From contig NZ_JAVRIE010000008.1 of assembly GCF_031846165.1 (NCBI RefSeq), forward strand, positions 1 to 64,000: a stretch of 64,000 nucleotides of DNA, given 5' to 3'. A program made the position numbers and the translations under genes. The notes beneath the pieces are model-generated. The model searched no databases, was not told the origin of the DNA, and was given only the letters and a program-made list of their open reading frames with translations. Shown piece by piece: positions 53,500 through 62,264 of the stretch. The stretch comes from Glaciecola blandensis (GTDB lineage: Bacteria; Pseudomonadota; Gammaproteobacteria; Enterobacterales; Alteromonadaceae). How positions within the stretch are numbered: the first letter of the stretch is position 1; each line of letters opens with the position of its first letter.

Positions 53500-54642
53500 A
53501 TGAGCACGAAAACAATAAAGTCAAAAGCGGCCGTTGCATGGGGACCAAACCAACCATTAACAATCGAAGAAGTCGATGTGGCGCTACCAAAAGCAGGTGA
53601 AGTTCTCGTGCGCATCGTCGCTAGCGGAGTGTGTCATACCGACGCTTTTACTCTATCGGGAGAGGACCCAGAAGGTATTTTCCCCGCTATTCTCGGACAT
53701 GAAGGTGGCGGAATTGTAGAACAAGTAGGTGAGGGTGTAACAAGCGTCTCCGTTGGCGATCATGTGATTCCTCTATACACACCAGAATGTGGAGAGTGTA
53801 AATTCTGCTTATCAGGCAAAACTAATTTGTGCCAAAAAATTAGGGAAACACAAGGTAAAGGCGTGATGCCGGATGGAACAAGTCGTTTCTCTTTAAATGG
53901 TCAACCAATTTATCATTATATGGGCTGTTCAACGTTTTCTGAATATACGGTGTTACCTGAAATCTCTCTTGCAAAAGTAAACAAAGAAGCTGCATTGGAC
54001 GAAGTGTGTCTATTTGGTTGCGGGGTAACCACGGGTATTGGCGCTGTAATGAATACAGCGAAGGTAAAAGAAGGCGATACGGTCGCTATCTTTGGCCTCG
54101 GTGGCATAGGGCTGTCAGCTATCATTGGCGCAGTAATGGCAAAAGCGAGCCGTATTTTTGTGATTGATATCAATGAAAGTAAGTTTGAATTAGCGAAAAA
54201 ACTGGGAGCTACCGATTGCATCAATCCAAAACTGGTAGACAAACCAATTCAGGAACATATTGTTGAGTTGAGTGATGGCGGCGTAGACTTTTCTTTTGAG
54301 TGTATTGGTAATGTCGATGTTATGCGTAGCGCGTTAGAATGCTGTCACAAGGGTTGGGGTGAGTCAGTTATTATTGGTGTTGCTGGAGCAGGCCAAGAAA
54401 TCAGTACCAGACCCTTCCAACTTGTGACTGGGCGCGTGTGGCGAGGTACCGCTTTCGGTGGTGTTAAAGGTCGTTCTGAATTGCCAGACTACGTTGAAAA
54501 GTATCTCGCTGGCGAAATCATATTGGACGACTTTATTACTCACAATATGAAAATTGAAGATATTAATGAAGCATTCGATCTGATGCATGAGGGAAAAAGC
54601 ATTCGCTCTGTCGTGCACTTTCAACAGAGTCCGAAGGTGTAA
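53500..54642 (+). CDS. frmA: S-(hydroxymethyl)glutathione dehydrogenase (class III alcohol dehydrogenase)
   Basis: Oxidises S-hydroxymethylglutathione, formed from formaldehyde and glutathione, to S-formylglutathione with NAD+. The 380-residue product has catalytic-zinc ligands in SGVCHTDAF and LGHEGGG plus a distal Cys in GCGVTTG. The structural zinc cysteines are CGECKFCLSGKTNLC, and GLGGIGLSAIIG binds the nucleotide. The ATG at 53500 with CGGAGA six bases upstream was chosen over a long in-frame extension. The esterase gene follows two bases after the stop, completing the pathway. Confidence 0.96.
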   Translation: MSTKTIKSKAAVAWGPNQPLTIEEVDVALPKAGEVLVRIVASGVCHTDAFTLSGEDPEGIFPAILGHEGGGIVEQVGEGVTSVSVGDHVIPLYTPECGECKFCLSGKTNLCQKIRETQGKGVMPDGTSRFSLNGQPIYHYMGCSTFSEYTVLPEISLAKVNKEAALDEVCLFGCGVTTGIGAVMNTAKVKEGDTVAIFGLGGIGLSAIIGAVMAKASRIFVIDINESKFELAKKLGATDCINPKLVDKPIQEHIVELSDGGVDFSFECIGNVDVMRSALECCHKGWGESVIIGVAGAGQEISTRPFQLVTGRVWRGTAFGGVKGRSELPDYVEKYLAGEIILDDFITHNMKIEDINEAFDLMHEGKSIRSVVHFQQSPKV

Positions 54643-54644
54643 CC

Positions 54645-55487
54645 ATGAAAAAAATATCCTCAAACAAAGTGTTTGGCGGTGAACATGCGCAATATACACA
54701 TTGGTCCGAAGCGAATAATTGTGAAATGACTTTTGCCGTTTTTTTACCGCCACAAATGGATGATTTATCCGAGTTAAAAAAAGTACCGAGTCTATATTGG
54801 TTGTCAGGCTTAACCTGTACTGATCAGAATTTCATGCAGAAAGCAGGGGCATTTAAGCGCGCGGCCGAACTTGGTATAGCGATTATTGCACCCGACACCA
54901 GTCCACGTGGTGAAAATGTGCCTGATGATGAAAACCAAGCTTATGATCTTGGGCTGGGTGCCGGGTTTTATTTGAATGCCAGCGAAGCGCCATGGCGTGA
55001 ACACTACAATATGTATGATTACATTGTGAAAGACTTGATTTCAGATGTAGATGAGCATTTAAATCTGAGCACTTCGCGCGCCATATCTGGTCATTCTATG
55101 GGCGGTCATGGGGCGCTTACAATTGGTCTCAAACACCCTGAATTGTTCGGTTCTATCTCAGCTTTTAGTCCAATTTGTAATCCGACAAACAGTCCTTGGG
55201 GAAAGAAAGCCTTTAGTGCTTACTTAGGTGAACAGCAAGATACATGGTTACAATATGACGCTTGTCATTTATTGGAGCACGCAACAGAACCACAAGCGAT
55301 TTTGATAGAGCAGGGAAGTGCAGATGACTTCTTAGATGAGCAATTGCGACCTGAGAGTTTAATGCAAGTGGCGCAAAAGTCAGGTCATTCTGTGCAATTG
55401 CATCTAAGAGAAGGGTACGATCACAGCTATTTCTTCATATCTAGCTTCATAGAGCAACATTTAGAGTTCCACGCCAAATACCTTTAA
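54645..55487 (+). CDS. fghA: S-formylglutathione hydrolase
   Basis: Hydrolyses S-formylglutathione to formate and glutathione, the last step of glutathione-dependent formaldehyde detoxification. It has 280 residues of the esterase-D alpha/beta-hydrolase family: SLYWLSGLTCTDQNF near the N terminus, the nucleophile in SGHSMGGHGAL (Ser about 148), an Asp in the QGSADDFLDEQL stretch and His in REGYDHSYFFI. GAAGGTG lies inside the end of frmA, which supports coupled translation. Confidence 0.96.
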   Translation: MKKISSNKVFGGEHAQYTHWSEANNCEMTFAVFLPPQMDDLSELKKVPSLYWLSGLTCTDQNFMQKAGAFKRAAELGIAIIAPDTSPRGENVPDDENQAYDLGLGAGFYLNASEAPWREHYNMYDYIVKDLISDVDEHLNLSTSRAISGHSMGGHGALTIGLKHPELFGSISAFSPICNPTNSPWGKKAFSAYLGEQQDTWLQYDACHLLEHATEPQAILIEQGSADDFLDEQLRPESLMQVAQKSGHSVQLHLREGYDHSYFFISSFIEQHLEFHAKYL

Positions 55488-55612
55488 AATAGTCAACAGC
55501 GTATTATGGCCAATATCACATGTATATTGGCCATACCTAAAATACGTAATTAGGTCTGTCGAGATGGGGTAGTATTTGTGTACGGTTTTTGAACATTCAA
55601 AGCGACACAAGT

Positions 55613-56263
55613 ATGAAACTAACTCTTTGCGCATTTGCTATCTTTTTAACAGCATCACTTTGCTGTGAGAAAGTGCATGCATTGGCTGAGAGTGGCTTTG
55701 AATCTATCACTTCAACGACTAGCAATACAAATCAGAGTAGCAAAACCAATGACGTGCGCTACCTTCCTGGTTCGAGTAACATAGGTTCAGAAGCTGTTTT
55801 TGTGCAATGGGATTCTATGCGAGTTTTCGGTGGTACCTTTGGCACACGAGCGACAAGTGAATTACCCGATAGTTATTTAGCGCTCGAATCCATCCTGTCT
55901 GACACCTCCGATAAGCTGCAAGATGTCAGGTATTATGGGTTCTACACAGGGCTTCAGTATGACCTTCAAGAAGACTTATCAATTACGGGTCAATGGTCAA
56001 GATTTCAAACCGCACAATACGACAAACATTTCGCCAGCAATGTGTTAACAGTGGTAGATTTGAGTTTGTTGGAAGAAGCGCGTTCACAAACTGCCAGAAC
56101 GCTTGGCTTGAACTGGACAATGTCAGATGCTTGGCGGGCTCAAGCAAAGGTACAAACAGTGGCAGGCTCCGTTTGGTTACCTAACGTCACTATTCCACGC
56201 TTCGTTACACAAGACTCAGAAAACTGGACGCTTGCAGCAATCGAAGTCATTTATACTTTTTAA
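55613..56263 (+). CDS. Probable outer-membrane beta-barrel protein
   Basis: 216-residue exported protein of no recognised family. The signal peptide is clear (MKLTLCAFAIFLTASLCC, with cleavage probably near VHA). The mature part has alternating polar and hydrophobic strands and ends in AAIEVIYTF, a terminal aromatic strand typical of barrel proteins handled by the BAM machinery. The ATG at 55613 was preferred to an upstream TTG because it begins the signal peptide directly; the ribosome binding site is weak. It lies 125 bases after fghA and 20 bases before the next exported protein, so these two may be co-expressed. Confidence 0.68.
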   Translation: MKLTLCAFAIFLTASLCCEKVHALAESGFESITSTTSNTNQSSKTNDVRYLPGSSNIGSEAVFVQWDSMRVFGGTFGTRATSELPDSYLALESILSDTSDKLQDVRYYGFYTGLQYDLQEDLSITGQWSRFQTAQYDKHFASNVLTVVDLSLLEEARSQTARTLGLNWTMSDAWRAQAKVQTVAGSVWLPNVTIPRFVTQDSENWTLAAIEVIYTF

Positions 56264-56283
56264 TTTAGCATAGGGTGTTGAGC

Positions 56284-56937
56284 ATGAATCCATTAACGGG
56301 ATTAAGACTCGCGTTTTTAGGTTGCGCCTTTTTCGCGGCAGATTCGTCGGCGGGTATCATTAGTTTTGGCGAGTTTGATGAAAACTTAAGTATACAATCT
56401 GAAAGCTTCGAAAGAACAAATACCCCTATAAATGGTGAACTTGCTACGCAGCAATTCTCAGATAATGGTTTAAATTTCCGATATAACAGCGGGTTTCCTG
56501 TATCCCTTTTCAACAATGCTTATTGCTTGCCGTCAGAGGGTTCGGTTTCCGGAGAGTCTTATATTGGTATCGGCGTTTCGACAACGTGCAGAACAAGCCG
56601 CAGTGTTAGTTCCGCTTCTGTCCTTTTCGACTACCAAATCTCGGCATTTAGCTTTGATTACAGTGTTGTCGTAGATTCACCTTTTCGGTTTGAATTGTTC
56701 GCCGATGGGAATTTAGTGCGTGATGTTGCGCTTACATTGTTAAGCGATAGACAAGCCGAGTATGAAGTCTTCTCTAATATCAGTTTTGACGAAGTACGAT
56801 TTATTGAGGGAACCGGTTACGAATCACTTTGGGTTGATAACTTTCGGTGGCAGGGCGTGCCAGTAAGCGCACCGGCAATGGGAGGTTTATTCCTTCTTTC
56901 TATGGGTATCTTTCTATTCAGAAGAAAGCGACCGTAA
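56284..56937 (+). CDS. PEP-CTERM-like exported surface protein
   Basis: 217-residue exported protein. It has a signal peptide (hydrophobic about 6-20, ending SSAG), a beta-rich middle and a C-terminal tripartite tail: VSAPAMGG, a hydrophobic helix of about 14 residues and RRKRP. This is the layout of PEP-CTERM/exosortase sorting signals, with an Ala in place of the usual Glu-Pro. Such proteins are exported and processed by exosortase in exopolysaccharide-forming bacteria. No exosortase gene is in the window. The third possible start (ATG 56284) was chosen since AGGG lies eight bases before it. Confidence 0.75.
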   Translation: MNPLTGLRLAFLGCAFFAADSSAGIISFGEFDENLSIQSESFERTNTPINGELATQQFSDNGLNFRYNSGFPVSLFNNAYCLPSEGSVSGESYIGIGVSTTCRTSRSVSSASVLFDYQISAFSFDYSVVVDSPFRFELFADGNLVRDVALTLLSDRQAEYEVFSNISFDEVRFIEGTGYESLWVDNFRWQGVPVSAPAMGGLFLLSMGIFLFRRKRP

Positions 56938-56974
56938 CTCACGCTGCGGGCTTGAATCCCCAATGCGGGTTAAG

Positions 56975-56999
56975 GCTGGTCCGGTTATTTTGGACCAGC
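56975..56999. terminator. Hairpin between convergent genes
   Basis: GCTGGTCC (56975-56982) pairs with GGACCAGC (56992-56999) around a nine-base loop. A clear T run is lacking on either side, so the strength as terminator is uncertain. Confidence 0.5.
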
Positions 57000-57017
57000 T
57001 ACATAGATAACCTTCGT

Positions 57018-57509
57018 TTACTTTGTTCTTGCTTCTTTCATTTCTTTACTCATTTCTTCAGTCAGGGCATTAATTTTGGGCATTACGTTTGTCATCATTC
57101 TTTGACTAGCTTGCATCGACTCTTGAGTGACTATCGGCATTTTTTCTAACATTGACTGACCAGTTGGAGATTGATAAAACGCCAGCATATCCTTCAGTTC
57201 TTTATCAGAGAAGTTTTGCTTGTAGATTTGTGCCAGGTCTTGCCTCATGCTATCGGCAGCCAATTCTTTTTTCATCAAAGTTAAGATTTTTAATTGATAT
57301 TTATCGTATACCTCTTGTTCTTCAGAAGTCAGAATAGGTCCACCAGAAATGTTATTGACCATGCTTTGCATTTGTTCAAAAACAACATCGATAGTTTCGT
57401 CAACTGCCATGATATCGAATAATTGTTCAAGCGTTTCGTCTGTAGTTTGTGCTTGGCTGTTTCCAACAAGTACTGTGACCAAACTTAAAGCGATTAGAAT
57501 CCTTTTCAT
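57018..57509 (-). CDS. DUF2059 domain exported protein
   Basis: 163-residue periplasmic protein with a signal peptide (hydrophobic about 4-17, ending SQAQ). The helical mature part contains IYKQNFSDKELKDMLAFYQSPTGQSMLEKMP, the DUF2059 hallmark. Function unknown. GGAAATAA lies upstream of the ATG. It stands alone, convergent with the PEP-CTERM-like gene. Confidence 0.88.
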   Translation of the reverse strand: MKRILIALSLVTVLVGNSQAQTTDETLEQLFDIMAVDETIDVVFEQMQSMVNNISGGPILTSEEQEVYDKYQLKILTLMKKELAADSMRQDLAQIYKQNFSDKELKDMLAFYQSPTGQSMLEKMPIVTQESMQASQRMMTNVMPKINALTEEMSKEMKEARTK

Positions 57510-57747
57510 ATTTTATTTCCTTAATTTATTCGCTCAGTGACTGTACGCCGCTACTTTGTTTTCGTCAACTACCGACTTCAATTCTGCCACTACTGTTAAT
57601 TCATAGTAACAACTGAAAAAACTGTAGAAATCATCACCTAATCGGCGGTAAGGTATTGATATTGTGATTTGGAAGATACCCAAAATGGATAAGTTCAGTC
57701 GTTACTGTGCAGCCTCCATCATAAGTTGTTATGCACTTGGAGGAGGA

Positions 57748-58128
57748 ATGGAACTAAATCAAGTAACTTTGCCTGTAAATAACATGGAAGACTCAGTGAG
57801 ATTTTATCTCCTTTTAGGGTTCACTCAGATAGTAGATACCCCCCATTATGCACGTTTTGTTTGTCCAGATGGAGGTTCAACATTTTCCTTATCGCTAGAA
57901 CAAGATGAGTTCGAAAATCACACAGTCATTTATTTCGAGCACAAAGCACTCGATGAACTATTTGAAGACTTGTCCAAGAAAGGTATTTTGTTTGAACAAG
58001 CGCCAACAGAGCAACGTTATCTTTGGAAAGAAGCTATTGTGAGAGATCCTTCGGGGAATAAAATTAAGTTTTACTGGGCCGGTGAAAACCGTATCAATCC
58101 ACCGTGGAAAGTTGAAAAACGTGCATAA
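57748..58128 (+). CDS. Glyoxalase/bleomycin-resistance (VOC) family protein
   Basis: 126-residue protein with a VOC fold: MELNQVTLPVNNMEDSVRFYLLLGF at the start is the first beta-alpha unit, and the end, VRDPSGNKIKFYWAGENR, is the usual metal-ligand region. Metal-binding residues are not fully clear, so the activity cannot be named. The ATG at 57748 was chosen because GGAGGAGG precedes it and the domain begins there. A 28-codon upstream extension has no homology. Confidence 0.85.
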   Translation: MELNQVTLPVNNMEDSVRFYLLLGFTQIVDTPHYARFVCPDGGSTFSLSLEQDEFENHTVIYFEHKALDELFEDLSKKGILFEQAPTEQRYLWKEAIVRDPSGNKIKFYWAGENRINPPWKVEKRA

Positions 58129-58206
58129 AAAATTTGAAGTGGGCAAAAATAAAGCGCAATTTTGTAGCGGTAATGAATGTCATGCAATAAAAGGAATTTG
58201 GGGTTG

Positions 58207-58776
58207 ATGTCACGAATAATACTAATATTCACCTTAATCTTCTGTTCTTCAGCGATCGCTGAGGAATGTAAAGTTACATACTTAGAAGAATTAGAATACA
58301 CAGATATAGAATGTCAGTTCTATATGGGCACTGCAGCATATAGAAATAAAGTATATTCGGTTGCTGCAGCTCATTGGAATTACGTTATTAATTCGCCTTT
58401 AAAACATGAAGGTGAAGAAGAGCTTAAAGTTATGGCTTTAAGCACTATGACTTTTCTAAGCTATCATGGCTTAGGTATAACACAAGATAGGAACAAAGCG
58501 GTAAAAAGCTGGATTGATGCCGCAAGTAAAGGGGATCTTGAAGCAAGACGGCACTTAGGCTTTGCTTACTCAGATGAAAAGTTTAAGAACAACGATCTTA
58601 TAAAAGCACTAGGTTGGTATGAATCTATATTTCTATTATGTCCTAACAAAGATGATGTCGACGAGTCTGACTTAGGTGTGTATCAAGATGCAATTGATGG
58701 GGCTGGAGAATTAAAGAATCGTTTGTCTTCTGAACAACAAGAAGCTGCGATACGTTTTGCCAGGTCAACTTTATAA
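58207..58776 (+). CDS. Exported Sel1-like repeat protein
   Basis: 189 residues with a signal peptide (hydrophobic about 3-16, SSAIAEE). YHGLGITQDRNKAVKSWIDAASKGDLEARRHLG is one clear Sel1-like repeat (about 95-128) with weaker copies before and after. Such repeats form helical scaffolds for protein contacts, and the partner is unknown. Two cysteines (Cys about 21 and 38) may pair. The ATG at 58207 starts directly at the signal peptide; AAGGAA lies about ten bases upstream. AT-rich codon use stands out slightly from the surrounding core genes. Confidence 0.78.
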   Translation: MSRIILIFTLIFCSSAIAEECKVTYLEELEYTDIECQFYMGTAAYRNKVYSVAAAHWNYVINSPLKHEGEEELKVMALSTMTFLSYHGLGITQDRNKAVKSWIDAASKGDLEARRHLGFAYSDEKFKNNDLIKALGWYESIFLLCPNKDDVDESDLGVYQDAIDGAGELKNRLSSEQQEAAIRFARSTL

Positions 58777-58858
58777 GGCCTCTGAGTAAGGCGCTATCTG
58801 CCTTTGGTATTGAGTTAAAATTAAGTTAGAAAAACATGGTGGTATAAAGGAAATTGGT

Positions 58859-59440
58859 ATGAAAACGTTTTTCGTTATTTTCTTGTTGGTTCATTCCATG
58901 GATGCTTTTTCGCAGCATTTGTTTTCGAGTCAGCATAGCATTTCAAGTGGCAATGCAGAAATGAACTCATTTGAAGTCAATTGTGAGGACGACTGTTACT
59001 TCACCATGTTTTTAGAAGTTTCTAAATTAGACTTTGAAAGCCCTGCAGAATCTGGAGCAATGTTTCGTGTGTGGGATGAGACACGGAAAAAGTATGTTTT
59101 ATTTGGTATTAAGGCCAACAAGCAAACTATGACTCCGCAGTTAACAATTATCACATCTAATGGCGAGCCAGAAAAGGTACTAGGTTCTTCTGAATTAGGA
59201 GCATTTGAGGGATTCCAATTTAAATGGAAGGACGGTAAGTTTCGGCTAAACATCTTACGTCGCGTAAAAATGGACGGGTACTCTCAAATAAAAGAAAGCC
59301 CCCTATTTTTTGAAGGTAAGTTAGCTTTTCACCCTCGAGCGGTTGAATATCTGTTTTTAGGTGCTGATGTAACGCAATATATAGATGCTTCATCACAAAA
59401 TATAAACCCAGAATGGACTCGAATGGTAAATGGCAGCTAA
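58859..59440 (+). CDS. Exported protein of unknown function
   Basis: 193 residues with a short signal peptide (MKTFFVIFLLVHSMDAFSQ). The mature part looks beta-rich and contains a cysteine pair, NCEDDC (about 41-45). GMFRVWDETRKKYVLFG-like strands recall lectin-type sandwich proteins, but I cannot assign a family. AAAGGAAATT lies upstream of the ATG. It lies in a row of small unrecognised genes. Confidence 0.68.
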   Translation: MKTFFVIFLLVHSMDAFSQHLFSSQHSISSGNAEMNSFEVNCEDDCYFTMFLEVSKLDFESPAESGAMFRVWDETRKKYVLFGIKANKQTMTPQLTIITSNGEPEKVLGSSELGAFEGFQFKWKDGKFRLNILRRVKMDGYSQIKESPLFFEGKLAFHPRAVEYLFLGADVTQYIDASSQNINPEWTRMVNGS

Positions 59441-59522
59441 CAAAAAAGTAAAACACATTTTTTGAAAGAGCGCCCCAAAACGGGTTTTGAAAGTGTTATG
59501 AATCAATTTTAAAGGAGTGGCT

Positions 59523-59789
59523 ATGAGCGAAATGGAAATCAAAGCAATAATCAACAGGTATCGTAATAGGGCGATTGGACTATTGTCTATCTTCAGTGTC
59601 ACTGGGATTATTTTTGATTATTTACTAAAGGTATCAATCATAAATAGTCGTTTCGAATTAGATTTATCACCTCCAGAATTTGGTTCAGATTCTGCGGTAA
59701 TACTGGTGATTTTAGGACTGTATGTCGTGTTGTTTTTGTGTTTCGATGCGTATCAAAAAATATTATTGACGCTATTCGCAGTCAAATAG
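59523..59789 (+). CDS. Small two-helix membrane protein, unknown
   Basis: 88 residues with two hydrophobic segments (about 18-36 and 58-78) and an N-terminal amphipathic stretch EMEIKAIINRYRNRAIG. No recognised family. The ATG at 59523 with AAGGAG five bases upstream was chosen over a GTG two codons earlier that overlaps the Shine-Dalgarno. Confidence 0.65.
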   Translation: MSEMEIKAIINRYRNRAIGLLSIFSVTGIIFDYLLKVSIINSRFELDLSPPEFGSDSAVILVILGLYVVLFLCFDAYQKILLTLFAVK

Positions 59790-59915
59790 TTATTCATGAG
59801 AGCACGCAGAATTCATAGCCAAAGCGTCAAGCGGAAATACTTGCGCAATTGACAAAACCATTAGCCGGATTTGCGGGAAGTGTTGGACTCTTAAAAAACT
59901 GAGGAAAACGAAACA

Positions 59916-60305
59916 ATGAAAATTAATAAGAAAACCTATCGAAGCGGCCCATTTAAGGATTTTATTGCGCAGGGCACTCAAGTCGGCAATATTCTATACA
60001 TGGCAGGACAGGTTGGTATAGATAATAGTGGAGCTGTTCCGCAAAGTATTGTTGAACAAACTGCTATTGCTTATTTAAATATGAAGGATGTGTTATCGCA
60101 GTTCGGCGCAGATATGGGCAATATTGTTGATGAAACGTTTTTTGTTACTAATATGGACGAGTTGATGGAAAACGTTGAAGCGGTTTATGGTGAAAGGGAA
60201 TCTGCATATGGATGCATGCCCGAAGTAAGCCAAACAGTTGTTCAGGTCTCTGGGCTTGTTCAGCCTGAACTAAAAATCGAAATAAAATGCATTGCACACC
60301 TGTAG
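59916..60305 (+). CDS. Rid family protein (YjgF/YER057c/UK114), non-canonical
   Basis: 129-residue protein of the Rid family: GTQVGNILYMAGQVGID and NMKDVLSQFGADMGNIVDETFFVTNMDEL are typical. In RidA the C-terminal PARSCVEV stretch carries the arginine that binds the imine substrate; here the segment reads MPEVSQTVVQV, without that arginine. It therefore probably belongs to a non-RidA subfamily and may not be an enamine/imine deaminase. CTGAGGAAA lies upstream of the ATG. No amino-acid metabolic gene is next to it. Confidence 0.85.
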   Translation: MKINKKTYRSGPFKDFIAQGTQVGNILYMAGQVGIDNSGAVPQSIVEQTAIAYLNMKDVLSQFGADMGNIVDETFFVTNMDELMENVEAVYGERESAYGCMPEVSQTVVQVSGLVQPELKIEIKCIAHL

Positions 60306-60636
60306 AAACGGTAGCTAAAAGGCAATTCAATACTCGCCCGTTAATTGGGGTTTTCGCCAAACCGAAAGGCTGACCATTGTTCGTTTTTTTAAGAAAAAGA
60401 AAGTAGCGCCTCACGTTATTGTGGCAACCAGACAAGCTCTCTATTAAACATGATTGATACTATGCAATATCTACGCTTTCTCCTTTCTTCTAACTACAGT
60501 GCGATGGTATAATCTGCATTGGTTTATTAAACCTAAACTGCTTTGCAAAACAGAAAGACGTGTATCAATCCTGATATGAGTCAAAGGCTTGCAACGCAAA
60601 TCGCTTTACTTCTAACAAAATTAAGAGTTCATTGCT
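60306..60636. other. Intergenic region upstream of dusA
   Basis: About 330 bases. Short frames on both strands lack ribosome binding sites. It contains no recognised repeat. It should hold the dusA promoter; TATAAT at about 60509-60514 is a plausible -10 element. Confidence 0.5.
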
Positions 60637-61656
60637 TTGTCCACGCCTACTGTAGATCACCGTTTTTCCGTTGCCCCCATGCTTGATTGGACAGACAGAC
60701 ACTGTCGCTTCTTCTTACGTCAACTTTCAAAGCACACCGTTCTTTACACCGAGATGGTGACAACCGGCGCAATTATTTACGGAAAAGGTGACTATCTTAG
60801 TTACAACGATGAAGAGCACCCTGTTGTTCTGCAACTCGGTGGAAGTGAGCCTGATGCCATGGCGCACTGCGCAGAGATAGCACAAGCCCGCGGTTATGAC
60901 CAAGTAAACATTAATGTGGGCTGCCCCTCCGACCGAGTTAAGAACGGTAGTTTTGGCGCTTGTTTAATGGCGATGCCAGAAACCGTGGCACAATGTGTTG
61001 AAGCAATGAGAGCAAAGGTCGACATTCCCGTCACAGTAAAATGCCGTATTGGCATTGACGACATGGATGACTACGAAGGCTTAAGTCGATTCGTATCTTT
61101 GGTTGCCGCTGCTGGGTGCAATGACTTTACGGTTCACGCCAGGAAAGCTTGGTTAAAGGGCTTAAGTCCGAAAGAGAATCGCGACATACCACCACTTAAT
61201 TATCAACGTGTATATGACCTAAAGAATGAATTTACAGATCTCAACATTGCAATAAACGGCGGAATTACCACAATCGAAGAGGCGAAAGCACACCTCGAAC
61301 ATGTAGATGGCGTAATGATGGGAAGGGAAGTCTATTCCAACCCTTTTATTCTCTCAAGTATTGATAATGAGATTTATGGCGACACCACCAATCCCATTAC
61401 AAGAGAACAAGTCGTCGTAGCGATGAATGACTATATTCAACACCAACTAGAGAATGGTTCACGCGTATGGCACATAGCTCGTCACGTGCTAGGGCTTTTC
61501 CAATCTCAAACTGGCGGTAGAATTTGGCGTCGTTACCTCAGTCAAAACGGCACCAAACGTGACGTCTCTAAAACGCTTCTATTAGATGCATATGAACAGG
61601 TTCTTGATGCTCAAGAGAAAGCAAAATCATTTTTAGATAGCAAACCGAGTGTCTAA
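60637..61656 (+). CDS. dusA: tRNA-dihydrouridine synthase A
   Basis: Flavoenzyme that reduces uridine to dihydrouridine in the D loop of tRNAs (positions 20/20a in E. coli). The 339-residue product starts near FSVAPMLDWTDRHCR, and has VTTGAIIYGKGDYL, NVGCPSDRVKNGSFGACLM with the catalytic cysteine, HARKAWLKGLSPKENR and NGGITTIEEA. An in-frame stop 15 bases upstream limits the start, leaving TTG at 60637 (or a rare ATT two codons earlier). The 5' end of dusA is a known target for integrating elements, but it is intact and unoccupied here. Confidence 0.95.
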   Translation: MSTPTVDHRFSVAPMLDWTDRHCRFFLRQLSKHTVLYTEMVTTGAIIYGKGDYLSYNDEEHPVVLQLGGSEPDAMAHCAEIAQARGYDQVNINVGCPSDRVKNGSFGACLMAMPETVAQCVEAMRAKVDIPVTVKCRIGIDDMDDYEGLSRFVSLVAAAGCNDFTVHARKAWLKGLSPKENRDIPPLNYQRVYDLKNEFTDLNIAINGGITTIEEAKAHLEHVDGVMMGREVYSNPFILSSIDNEIYGDTTNPITREQVVVAMNDYIQHQLENGSRVWHIARHVLGLFQSQTGGRIWRRYLSQNGTKRDVSKTLLLDAYEQVLDAQEKAKSFLDSKPSV

Positions 61657-61681
61657 AAAATACACGGACTAAATTTTAGTT

Positions 61682-61708
61682 AAAACCACTAAGTTAAGTG
61701 GTTTTTTT
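61682..61708 (+). terminator. Rho-independent terminator of dusA
   Basis: AAAACCACT aagtta AGTGGTTTT, a nine-base stem with a six-base loop and seven T in total, 25 bases after the dusA stop. Confidence 0.9.
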
Positions 61709-61917
61709 CGCCACACCTCATATTCAATCTTCTTTCCTCTACGCTTATATTAATTAAATTATTTTTTAAGTGACTGAAATTAATAGATAAAATATTTCTT
61801 TAAAAAACTGGCACAACTCTCGCTATAGCTCAAGTGTACTCGCCGATAAGGCAACTAATTTTAGGTTTTGCAACAGTAGTCGAAACCAACACTTTTAAAA
61901 CATTTGAGGAAAATATT

Positions 61918-62220
61918 ATGTCTATTAAGCTTACAGTTTTGTCTACTTTGTTCGTATCATCAATCGCATTTACTGGTGCTGCACAAGCACAACTATCTCC
62001 GGTTGAACTTCTTTTAAATGACGTGATGAAAACAGCAATGCAAAGCGTTACTGCTGAAATCAACGAAGAAGTTAATAAGTCAATTTTGGTAGCAAGCTCT
62101 AACTTTCAGTTTGCAAAAATCCAAGACCCAACGCTACCAGCAACAACAGTAACCATTACTGATATTGCAAAAGTCGATAAAGACAGTGACGTAAACCTTG
62201 TGGAAAAAAGCGACGACTAA
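61918..62220 (+). CDS. Small exported protein, unknown
   Basis: 100 residues with a classical signal peptide (MSIKLTVLSTLFVSSIAF, cleavage likely after AQA). The mature part (about 77 residues) is helical at first, LSPVELLLNDVMKTAMQS, then polar, ending in an acidic tail. No recognised family. The ATG at 61918 was chosen because GAGGAAA lies upstream and the signal peptide begins there. It may be co-transcribed with the two small genes that follow. Confidence 0.75.
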   Translation: MSIKLTVLSTLFVSSIAFTGAAQAQLSPVELLLNDVMKTAMQSVTAEINEEVNKSILVASSNFQFAKIQDPTLPATTVTITDIAKVDKDSDVNLVEKSDD

Positions 62221-62264
62221 TCTCTTGATTAGTCGCTCGACGACATTCAGACAAGGAGAGGGTT

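Noticed and set aside
57664..57747. Upstream extension of the VOC protein
   Set aside because: No homology; the ATG at 57748 follows a strong Shine-Dalgarno and begins the domain.
60670..60700. dusA 5' end as an attachment site for an integrated element
   Set aside because: The segment is a known integration target in other bacteria, but no integrase gene and no second copy of the core sequence were seen here.
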